Positions 16,833 to 23,641 of a DNA stretch of 64,000 nucleotides are shown here, one piece after another. Where the stretch lies: the NCBI RefSeq assembly GCF_900110605.1, contig NZ_FOFI01000003.1:310001-374000 (forward strand), in the 5' to 3' direction. The position numbers and the translations under genes were made by a program. Origin of the DNA: Epilithonimonas lactis. GTDB taxonomy: Bacteria; Bacteroidota; Bacteroidia; Flavobacteriales; Weeksellaceae. Under the pieces are notes generated by a model. It was not told the DNA's origin and ran no database searches. It was given only the letters and a program-made list of their open reading frames with translations. Within the stretch, counting starts at the first letter, position 1, and each line of letters opens with the position of its first letter.

Positions 16833-16922
16833 ATATCCGATACAGATGAATTCGCGAAGTATGATCCACAACTTGATGGTTGGGAAGAACTTTAACCTAA
16901 ATCAATCTTAAAATAAACAAAT

Positions 16923-17828
16923 ATGGAAAATTTACAAAAAGACTTAATTAATTATTTAGAAAATGCAACGAGATCTGTACAAGAGATCCTGTTTGTTCCT
17001 ACCACTGTTCATCCAGTTTGGGAAGATAATGCAGAGATTCTAACATTGGCCAATCAGCAAATATTGCAACCCGCAGGAATTCTCCCGAATGAAGAAATTC
17101 TAGCCTTTATAGGAATGCATGCGCAAACAATCTTTACGGGGACCAGAGACAGCGTTGGTTTTCTCATCACCAATCTCAGAGTACTGATTCAAACAGATTA
17201 TTCCGTCATAGGGAAAGCTGAAACTGCGCAAAGTACATCATTCACCAAAAGACAAAATGTGGACGACATTGTACCATCAATCTGGGAAGATTTCATCAAA
17301 AAAAATCAATTATCTATTCCTGGTGAGCAATTATCAGGTATGCAAACGGCTTTGAAAAACGTTTTGGACCTTGTACTTCCAAGTTTACAACAACTGAGTT
17401 CTTTGCCTGATGAAATTCTGAAATCAACCAATGTAAATGATAGGATAAGAGACTTGGGATTGCAACCTGCTTTGAAAAGCTATGCTCAAGACGAGAAAAA
17501 ACTGAAAAAATTTGCTGAAAAATACAATCTTTCCAATATCCAATTTGGTATCGTGGACAAGCCTTTTTTTGGTGGTGTTTATGGATTGGTGATCACTAAG
17601 GAAGGCATCGTAAGTAGAGATTCTATGGAAGACAGTTTCGCGAGTTCCTGGCAAGAAATCAGGAATGAGCCAGCAAAAATTGGAGAAAAAAACGATGTCA
17701 TTCTCGCTGGCGGGAAAAGGCATGTCATCCCAACTTTTCAAACAGAATCTGCATCAAATCTCATTATTCTGATCAATGAACTGGCAAATGGAGAGGTCAG
17801 TTTAGAATTTAAAAATCAAATTGAATGA
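16923..17828 (+). CDS. Unknown protein with two PH-like halves
   Basis: The 301-residue protein has no signal peptide or membrane helix. Two segments resemble bacterial PH (YokE-like) strands: residues about 60-100 (EEILAFIGMHAQTIF, then SVGFLITNLRVLIQT) and about 205-285 (GGVYGLVITKEGIVSRD, SSWQEI). A helical middle part joins them. The stop overlaps the next start by 4 bp (ATGA), so the two products are translationally coupled and probably interact. Function is unknown. Confidence 0.6.
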   Translation: MENLQKDLINYLENATRSVQEILFVPTTVHPVWEDNAEILTLANQQILQPAGILPNEEILAFIGMHAQTIFTGTRDSVGFLITNLRVLIQTDYSVIGKAETAQSTSFTKRQNVDDIVPSIWEDFIKKNQLSIPGEQLSGMQTALKNVLDLVLPSLQQLSSLPDEILKSTNVNDRIRDLGLQPALKSYAQDEKKLKKFAEKYNLSNIQFGIVDKPFFGGVYGLVITKEGIVSRDSMEDSFASSWQEIRNEPAKIGEKNDVILAGGKRHVIPTFQTESASNLIILINELANGEVSLEFKNQIE

Positions 17829-18385
17829 TTAAACGGATCATCTTAATTGCCATCTTCTACGTCATTATCATCGTAACAGCTACTTTGGCAATGGATTCGA
17901 CAAGCGATAACTATCTGATCATAATCTTGGCCGCAGGACTTATTTTTTCGGTTCTAATTGTTCGACAGATCTACAAAAAGTACTTTATGAACTTCAAACC
18001 GAGAAATCAAAATATCGTTTACGGCAATTCCAACATCAACAATTTAAATAAAATCTCAACAAGCCCATTTCTATTCGGATTGGAAAAAAAACTATTGAGT
18101 GATGATGAATTTTACTTCGACAATGATTATTTCTATGCCATCAACCCAGAAAATAAAACGGCAAAGTTCAATTTGAAAGACATCACGGAACTGAGCAGAA
18201 CTGCAATCAATATTAACAATAGAACTATTTGGCAGGTCAAAATCAAGACTGAGAACAGAGAATTAATTTTCAAATTCGCTCACAATTATACAATCTGGAA
18301 CAAGAGTTTTCTTGACTTCTATAATAAAATCAAAGCTTTGAATCCATCTGCCATCAAATCAAAATGGAGTCTTTGGAGGATGTAA
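17825..18385 (+). CDS. Membrane protein with a cytoplasmic PH-like domain
   Basis: The 186-residue protein has two N-terminal membrane helices (about 4-23 and 29-48). A soluble domain of about 110 residues follows, with alternating strands (FYFDNDYFYAINPENKTAKF, LKDITELSRT, WQVKIKTENRELIFKF) and a final helix. That order (seven strands plus helix) is that of a PH-like fold. It overlaps the upstream PH-like gene by 4 bp. No catalytic motif is visible. Confidence 0.6.
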   Translation: MIKRIILIAIFYVIIIVTATLAMDSTSDNYLIIILAAGLIFSVLIVRQIYKKYFMNFKPRNQNIVYGNSNINNLNKISTSPFLFGLEKKLLSDDEFYFDNDYFYAINPENKTAKFNLKDITELSRTAININNRTIWQVKIKTENRELIFKFAHNYTIWNKSFLDFYNKIKALNPSAIKSKWSLWRM

Positions 18386-18413
18386 AAAACTTTGATCTCT
18401 AAAACGATAAGAA

Positions 18414-18665
18414 TTACATCAATTTTCTGATTTTCGCCTCCTGCTTAATTTTTCCATAATTGAAAATATTAGCAATGATGATTGGAATGAAGATGACAGG
18501 AACCATCGTATAAATCCCAAATCCTTTGGTAATCGTGAAATAGTTGCAACCAACCACCAGCAACACAAAAAATATCATAAAGCCAATAAACTGGTTTTTT
18601 GCATTTTTCAGGGTTTTCAGCAGCGCTTCATTTGACAATTTCGAAAGGTTGTCTGAGTTTTTCAT
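18414..18665 (-). CDS. Small two-helix membrane protein, tandem paralogue A
   Basis: I start at the ATG at 18665 (MKNSDNLSKLSNEALLKTLKN), which aligns with the start of the neighbouring paralogue; an ATG 15 bp upstream is possible. The 83-residue product has a soluble head with the motif LSNEALLK, two membrane helices, a KGFGIYT loop, and a basic tail. Related small proteins in flavobacterial genomes carry generic labels such as redox-active disulfide protein 2; this copy lacks a CxxC motif, so that label would mislead. Confidence 0.65.
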   Translation of the reverse strand: MKNSDNLSKLSNEALLKTLKNAKNQFIGFMIFFVLLVVGCNYFTITKGFGIYTMVPVIFIPIIIANIFNYGKIKQEAKIRKLM

Positions 18666-18780
18666 TTGGAAATATTTCACGACATACTACAATTTGAAGT
18701 CCAACTTTGCGGTGAAGAATTTTCTTATCGAAATCGCTGTCTCTGAAAAGTTCAATTTGAAATACATTTGATCTCAAATT

Positions 18781-18811
18781 AAAAAAGCTTCCACGATTGG
18801 GAAGCTTTTTT
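18781..18811 (-). terminator. Terminator between the two paralogues
   Basis: Twelve-base arms (AAAAAAGCTTCC / GGAAGCTTTTTT) lie directly after the stop of the gene at 18832-19089 on the minus strand. Confidence 0.75.
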
Positions 18812-18831
18812 ATATTATTTAGAAACAAAAA

Positions 18832-19089
18832 TTAAATAGGTAAATTCCTGCTTTTCATCTCTTCTTTTAACTTGGTAAAATTGGTAATATTACTCATCAA
18901 AACCGACATAAAAATGATTGGCAAAATTGTAAAGACACCAAAACCTTTTTTAATGGTAATGAAGATAGCTGTAGCAAACAGCAAAACGAAAATAACGATA
19001 AATCCTATCAAAATACCTTTCGCTGTCTTATAACTTTTTGTCAACACTTCATCGCTCAAATGAGCCAGGCTTTCCGGTTGTTTATTCAT
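18832..19089 (-). CDS. Small two-helix membrane protein, tandem paralogue B
   Basis: The 85-residue product has the same layout as its neighbour: soluble head with LSDEVLTKSYKTAKG, two helices, the shared KKGFGVFT loop, then a basic tail (LKEEMKSRN). The two genes are in tandem, separated by a terminator. Paralogue B lies 15 bp downstream of the TonB receptor gene and may be on its transcript. Function is unknown. Confidence 0.68.
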   Translation of the reverse strand: MNKQPESLAHLSDEVLTKSYKTAKGILIGFIVIFVLLFATAIFITIKKGFGVFTILPIIFMSVLMSNITNFTKLKEEMKSRNLPI

Positions 19090-19104
19090 TTTTTAGAAGA
19101 TTTA

Positions 19105-21537
19105 TTACAGTTTAAATTCTAACTTAACGTTGAAGAATCTTCCTGTCAATCTAACTGGCACTGGATAATACAGCTGTGGCGAAGCATTTACATCGCTGAT
19201 CCATTGGTTAGCGATCGTATTGTTGATATTGAACGCGTTGAAGATCTGAACACCCAAAGTCAACTCTTTGAATTTGCCCCAGAAATTTCCGCTGGCCTTG
19301 TTGTCTTTTTGGTCGATGAAAACCTTCGTCAAACCAATGTCAACACGCTTGTAAGAAGGCAAAGTCTTCTGATAACGGTAAGCAGCCAAATAATCCGGTA
19401 ATCCGTTCGCATCAAACAAAACCGGCGTTCCTGATGGCAATCCGCTCGCATAGGTCAAAGTCAAATTCACTCTCATGCTTGGGAACTTCGGCATGTAATC
19501 CTGATAGAACATAGAGAATTTGAATCGCTGATCCGTTGGTCTCGGGATGTAACCCATGCCTTCGATGTTTTCGTAAACTCTGGCATAACTCGCAGAAACC
19601 CAAGAATCGATCCCCGGAACGAACTGTCCGAATAATCTTGCATCCACACCGTAAGCATAACCTTCAGAATTATTTTTACCAGAATACCTTACTCTCACGT
19701 TGTTCATGTAATATGGGATCAGGTTTTCCATTTTTTTATAGTAAGCCTCGGTTGTCAGCTTGAAGTTTCTTTCTTTGATCTTGAATTCGTAATCGTTGGC
19801 AACAATGATCTGATAAGATTTCTGAGCCGTGATATCAGAATTGAAAGCACCTGTCAGATCCTTGATCTCTTTGTAAAATGGCGCTTGGTAATACACACCA
19901 CCCGCAACTCGGAACAACATGTCCATATCCCAATTTGGTTTGATGGCAAACTGCGCTCTTGGGCTGAACAAAGTCTCCTTGTTGAAACTCCAGTTTTGGA
20001 TCCTGGCACCTCCATTCACAAAGATCCTATTGCTTCCCCAATAGAATTTTTTGGAGAATTGTGCATAAGCAGAAACTCTTGTTGGATTGATGTCGTTTTG
20101 TCCTGCGATATAATATCTTAAATTTAAAGCTGAAGTGTCCAGATTTCCAGGGATCACAAAATCTCTTGGATTGCTGTAACCGATAGAATCTACAAACTGC
20201 CACTCGTTCGTGAAATCTTTGATGGTCTCTCTCTCGTACTTCACACCAACTTCAAAGTCTGTGTTCACGTCTGGAGAAAACTTAGTTCTGAACTGTGAAC
20301 CCGCGACTCTTACTAATAAGTCATTTCTCGCATGATCGATCTGTCCACCTGCGTCGTAGCCTGCGACTGGATTTCCTTCCTCATCAAAAGCTTCCAGGAT
20401 GTAACCAGATGCGATGGAATAATATTCTCTCTCTCTGTTCTGATACGCAAAGTTATCCAACGAGAACTGCCATTTTTTGCTAGGCTTGAAGTTCACACTT
20501 ACCGTTCCCATCATGTTTTTGTACTGGTCATCCTCTTGACCGTTGTAGAAAACCGTCAGTTTCAAAGGCTGCAGAACACTTCCAAAATCCACTTCTTTCT
20601 CTTTCGGATACATCTGATAATCGTTCTTTGCATAATAGCCTAAGAAAGACAAAGACCATTTGTCATTGAACTGATAATTCAGATAGGTCTGAAGATCCAT
20701 GTATCTCGGGTTGAAATCTGTATCCTCGTTCAAAGTGTTAAGAACTAGATTCGTATTTCTGTATCGGCCAGAGATTATTCCTGTGAATTTTTTATCCTTT
20801 GATGCAAAACCAGTGGTCAATCTTCCACCGATCAAACTTGCTTCACCAGAAACTTCGAAGTTTTCTGGTTTTCTGTAATAAATATTCAGTGCAGATGACA
20901 TTTTATCGCCATATCTCGGCTCGAATCCACCAGCAGAGAAGTTGATCGTGGAAACCATATCCGGATTCACAATACTCATCCCTTCCTGCAAAGAGTTTCT
21001 AATTAAAAATGGACGGTACAACTCGATATCATTAATATAGATCAAGTTCTCATCGTAACTTCCACCTCTTACCATGTATTGCGAACTCAATTCAGCATTG
21101 GAGTTCACGGATGGTAAACTTTTCAAAAGGCCTTCCACACCACCAGATAATGACGCTACTTCTCTCGCCTCTTTTGCAGAGATCTCCACAGAAGTGATAT
21201 CATTGGTTCGTTTTGCTTTTTTCTGAAACACTACTTCCTGTATCTCATTTTCCTTTCCAATAGGGAAAAACAAAACGTTGACACCTTGGGTTTTCGGAGA
21301 GGTTTTGATGACTTTGGAAAAACCTTTGAAGTTCTCTTTTTGTACAGTTAATGTCTGTTCAGAATCTGAAAGCGGCACTTTGATGAAACCATTTTTATCC
21401 GTTTGATAAGATTGATTGTTGTAGGTGACGTTGGCTTCGGAAACTGGTTTCCCGTCTTCGTCCAGAACTTTTAGATTGATTTGAGAAAATGCCGCAAGTG
21501 GCAAGAAGAAAAGAATGAAGAGAATATAGTTTTTCAA
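19105..21537 (-). CDS. TonB-dependent outer-membrane receptor
   Basis: The 810-residue receptor has a signal peptide, an N-terminal carboxypeptidase-regulatory-like domain (about 20-95, INLKVLDEDGKPVSEANVTY), and a plug domain (about 115-225, with QYMVRGGSYDENLIYINDIEL). A 22-strand-type barrel ends in a C-terminal aromatic-rich strand (GRFFNVKLEFKL). It imports an unidentified substrate using energy from the TonB-ExbB-ExbD motor. It has no adjacent SusD lipoprotein, so a polysaccharide-utilisation locus is unlikely. Confidence 0.9.
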   Translation of the reverse strand: MKNYILFILFFLPLAAFSQINLKVLDEDGKPVSEANVTYNNQSYQTDKNGFIKVPLSDSEQTLTVQKENFKGFSKVIKTSPKTQGVNVLFFPIGKENEIQEVVFQKKAKRTNDITSVEISAKEAREVASLSGGVEGLLKSLPSVNSNAELSSQYMVRGGSYDENLIYINDIELYRPFLIRNSLQEGMSIVNPDMVSTINFSAGGFEPRYGDKMSSALNIYYRKPENFEVSGEASLIGGRLTTGFASKDKKFTGIISGRYRNTNLVLNTLNEDTDFNPRYMDLQTYLNYQFNDKWSLSFLGYYAKNDYQMYPKEKEVDFGSVLQPLKLTVFYNGQEDDQYKNMMGTVSVNFKPSKKWQFSLDNFAYQNREREYYSIASGYILEAFDEEGNPVAGYDAGGQIDHARNDLLVRVAGSQFRTKFSPDVNTDFEVGVKYERETIKDFTNEWQFVDSIGYSNPRDFVIPGNLDTSALNLRYYIAGQNDINPTRVSAYAQFSKKFYWGSNRIFVNGGARIQNWSFNKETLFSPRAQFAIKPNWDMDMLFRVAGGVYYQAPFYKEIKDLTGAFNSDITAQKSYQIIVANDYEFKIKERNFKLTTEAYYKKMENLIPYYMNNVRVRYSGKNNSEGYAYGVDARLFGQFVPGIDSWVSASYARVYENIEGMGYIPRPTDQRFKFSMFYQDYMPKFPSMRVNLTLTYASGLPSGTPVLFDANGLPDYLAAYRYQKTLPSYKRVDIGLTKVFIDQKDNKASGNFWGKFKELTLGVQIFNAFNINNTIANQWISDVNASPQLYYPVPVRLTGRFFNVKLEFKL

Positions 21538-21586
21538 AGTTGTAATTTTTTTTCGATTTATATTTGAAAATTGAATCTTAGAAAGG

Positions 21587-21594
21587 CAAAAATA
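21587..21594 (-). promoter_or_regulatory. Putative -7 element (TATTTTTG) of the TonB receptor gene
   Basis: On the minus strand it matches TAnnTTTG, 49 bp before the receptor ATG. Confidence 0.45.
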
Positions 21595-21725
21595 ACAATT
21601 AATCTAAAGAACGAAAGAATATTTATAATTGTTGTACAAAAAATTGAATTGTTTGTAGCTAATTATCTATCAATTATGAAATTTTAAGTAATTATTTTAA
21701 ATTTCCCACCAAACTGCCAACAAAA

Positions 21726-21748
21726 AAGTCCGGAATTACCGGACTTTC
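21726..21748 (-). terminator. Terminator of kdsA
   Basis: Nine-base arms (AAGTCCGG / CCGGACTT core) are followed by a T run on the minus strand, immediately after the kdsA stop. Confidence 0.8.
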
Positions 21749-21751
21749 ATT

Positions 21752-22561
21752 TTATAGAATTGCTTCTCTGATTCTCGTTAGCTTACCAAGCAGGCCATCA
21801 AGAAGGTCAAGCTTCAGCATATTGGCACCGTCTGATTTCGCGATGGAAGGATCCGGATGTGTTTCGATGAACAAGCCATCTGCTCCAACAGCAATTCCTG
21901 CCTTCGCAACCGTCTCTATCAATTCCGGGCGTCCACCTGTGACACCAGAATTCTGATTGGGTTGTTGCAAAGAGTGCGTCACGTCCAAGATCACTGGCGA
22001 ATATTCTCTCATCGTCGGGATCCCACGGAAATCAACTACTAGATCGGAGTAACCAAAGGTATTTCCCCTTTCGATGATCGCAGTTTTGTCATTCCCGGAA
22101 TCTTTCACCTTTTGAACTGCAAATTTCATCGCTTCTGGAGAAAGGAATTGTCCTTTTTTAAGACTCACGGCTTTCCCCGTTTCTGCCGCAGCAATCAAAA
22201 GGTCAGTTTGTCTTACCAGAAAAGCTGGGATTTGCAAAACGTCCACATATTCTGCTGCCAAAGCCGCATGAGCATTCTCGTGAATGTCTGTAGTTGTAGG
22301 TACGTTGAACGTCTCTCCTACTTTTCTCAGGATCTTCAAAGCTGTCTCGTCGCCGATACCACTGAAAGAATCGATGCGGCTTCTATTTGCTTTTTTGAAA
22401 CTCCCTTTGAAGATGTAAGGAATATTATATTTATCAGAAAGTTTCACGATGTGTTCCGCGATCTGCAAAGCCATTGTTTCGTCTTCGATGGCGCAGGGTC
22501 CAGCGATCAGGAAGAATTTTTTGGAATCTTTGTGATGAATGTTATCTAAGTATTGTATCAT
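21752..22561 (-). CDS. kdsA: 3-deoxy-8-phosphooctulonate (Kdo8P) synthase
   Basis: KdsA condenses phosphoenolpyruvate with D-arabinose 5-phosphate to give Kdo-8-phosphate, the precursor of Kdo in LPS. The 269-residue length is normal. Seen: IAGPCAIED with Cys23, FKGSFKKANRSRIDSF (phosphate binding), a histidine in DVTHSLQQPN, and the metal-ligand segment FIETHPDPSIAKSDGANML. Cys23 in the metal-ligand position, where E. coli KdsA has Asn, indicates the metal-dependent class II enzyme. It is flanked by a terminator and a promoter and seems monocistronic. Confidence 0.94.
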   Translation of the reverse strand: MIQYLDNIHHKDSKKFFLIAGPCAIEDETMALQIAEHIVKLSDKYNIPYIFKGSFKKANRSRIDSFSGIGDETALKILRKVGETFNVPTTTDIHENAHAALAAEYVDVLQIPAFLVRQTDLLIAAAETGKAVSLKKGQFLSPEAMKFAVQKVKDSGNDKTAIIERGNTFGYSDLVVDFRGIPTMREYSPVILDVTHSLQQPNQNSGVTGGRPELIETVAKAGIAVGADGLFIETHPDPSIAKSDGANMLKLDLLDGLLGKLTRIREAIL

Positions 22562-22616
22562 TATTCTTTGATTTTAAATTAAATTTTAGAATAGAAAATT
22601 TTCTAAAATTTGATTA

Positions 22617-22624
22617 CAAATATA
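22617..22624 (-). promoter_or_regulatory. Putative -7 element (TATATTTG) of kdsA
   Basis: On the minus strand it matches TAnnTTTG, 55 bp before the kdsA ATG. Confidence 0.45.
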
Positions 22625-22672
22625 CGGATTAAAGAGAAAACTTTTGCTCTGTGATTTAATCCTTACTTGGTT

Positions 22673-22729
22673 TTTGTCATTCCGCAGGAATCTCAACGGT
22701 GCTGATCGAGATTCCTACGGAATGACAAA
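22673..22729. repeat. Palindromic REP-like repeat, copy 2
   Basis: Arms at 22673-22694 and 22708-22729 pair at 21 of 22 positions. They have the same arm sequence as copy 1 at 10141-10193 apart from one base, but a different loop. It lies between the DUF1697 stop and the kdsA promoter. Confidence 0.88.
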
Positions 22730-22760
22730 TCAACTTTAATTATTGCTAAGTATGATAGTT

Positions 22761-23288
22761 CTAAAATTTCTTGATGATCTTTTCAAAAGTATTGATATTC
22801 CGGCTGGTCATTTTATCCTTTAAACTTTTTCTGCCAAGGATCTTTCCGAATGTCGAATCCAAGGTTTGTCCTTTCGGAACTTGCCAGTAGAATATGTTGT
22901 TGACGATTTTACCTTTCTCACCTTCAGCCTTACTTGATTTTTCAAATTCTTCCAACAAAGTCTGTTCTACGTTTTCACTTCCCAGGAAAACATAATTGTG
23001 GAAATCATCGATGACGGGAAATGGATCATTTTGGAAAATATCGCTGATCTCTTTTTCATTTTTGATGAATAGAAAAGCGTCATAACTGAAATGCTCAGAC
23101 ATTTCCTTTTCCAAAATCGACTTCAACTCCACCGCATCTTTCTCTGACTGAAATAAGATATTGCCTGAAGCCAAAACGGAGGAAACATTCTCGGCACCTG
23201 CGTTTGAGAAAACTTTGCAGACGTCGGCCATTTTCATATTGGTTCCTTTGACGTTGACGCCGCGGAGAAAAGCACAGAAGTTTTTCAT
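22761..23288 (-). CDS. DUF1697 family protein
   Basis: The 175-residue protein opens with AFLRGVNVKGTNMKMADV (residues 5-22), the hallmark of DUF1697, and continues with SVLASGNILFQSEK and a C-terminal SLKDKMTSRNINTFEKI segment, also conserved in the family. DUF1697 proteins are soluble and have no known function. The upstream region holds an array of 11 heptamers starting 3 bp before the start codon, which may influence expression. Confidence 0.85.
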   Translation of the reverse strand: MKNFCAFLRGVNVKGTNMKMADVCKVFSNAGAENVSSVLASGNILFQSEKDAVELKSILEKEMSEHFSYDAFLFIKNEKEISDIFQNDPFPVIDDFHNYVFLGSENVEQTLLEEFEKSSKAEGEKGKIVNNIFYWQVPKGQTLDSTFGKILGRKSLKDKMTSRNINTFEKIIKKF

Positions 23289-23290
23289 AA

Positions 23291-23367
23291 TTGATGGTTG
23301 ATGGTTGATAGTTGATGGTTGATGGTTGATGGTTGATGGTTGATGGTTGATGGTTGATGGTTGATAG
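23291..23367. repeat. Tandem heptamer array (TTGATGG)11
   Basis: Eleven contiguous 7-bp units run from 23291 to 23367. Nine are TTGATGG and two are TTGATAG (units 3 and 11). The array abuts the start codon of the DUF1697 gene, occupying its leader and perhaps its promoter. Confidence 0.95.
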
Positions 23368-23430
23368 CGAAATTACTACTTCCTGTCGTAAAATTTCTAT
23401 TGATGGACAACATTTAATTTGAAGTCGAAA

Positions 23431-23541
23431 CCCATAGCCCCGATTGTAGAGGAAATCCTTTTTTGCTTGTACTTCGGTGAATATTTTGACAAAACCTGAT
23501 GCAAAAAAGATTGCAACGGAAAGCGGGAAATAGCTCCTAAA
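23431..23541 (-). repeat. Dispersed structured element, copy 2
   Basis: It shares segments TAGCCCCGAT, ATCCTTTTT, AAAAAGAT, AGCGGGA and AGCTCCTAAA, in order, with copy 1 at 5165-5273, while the middle differs. A stretch of the minus strand reads as a short open frame (PLSVAIFF, YNRGYGF), which I take to be fortuitous. Confidence 0.7.
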
Positions 23542-23606
23542 TCTTTCCATTAATCCTATTCGACAAAGTCTTAAAGCTCCTAAATTATTTTCAACATTAT
23601 AAAATA

Positions 23607-23634
23607 AAAACGTCCCGAAAATTCGAGACGTTTG
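23607..23634 (-). terminator. Terminator of the DUF2723 gene
   Basis: Arms AAACGTC / GACGTTT (extended by further pairs) lie just after the stop on the minus strand, with T-rich sequence following. Confidence 0.7.
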
Positions 23635-23641
23635 ATTTTGT

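Noticed and set aside
18414-19089. Toxin-antitoxin or holin function for the tandem small membrane proteins
   Set aside because: No partner with antitoxin features and no charged holin-type tail; two similar proteins with a terminator between them fit a simple duplication better.
23095-23550. Open frame of 151 residues on the minus strand overlapping DUF1697 and the heptamer array
   Set aside because: It is a chance frame: its middle is only the translated heptamer array (INHQPST repeats) and its N-terminal part is the dispersed element; the DUF1697 protein occupies the other frame.
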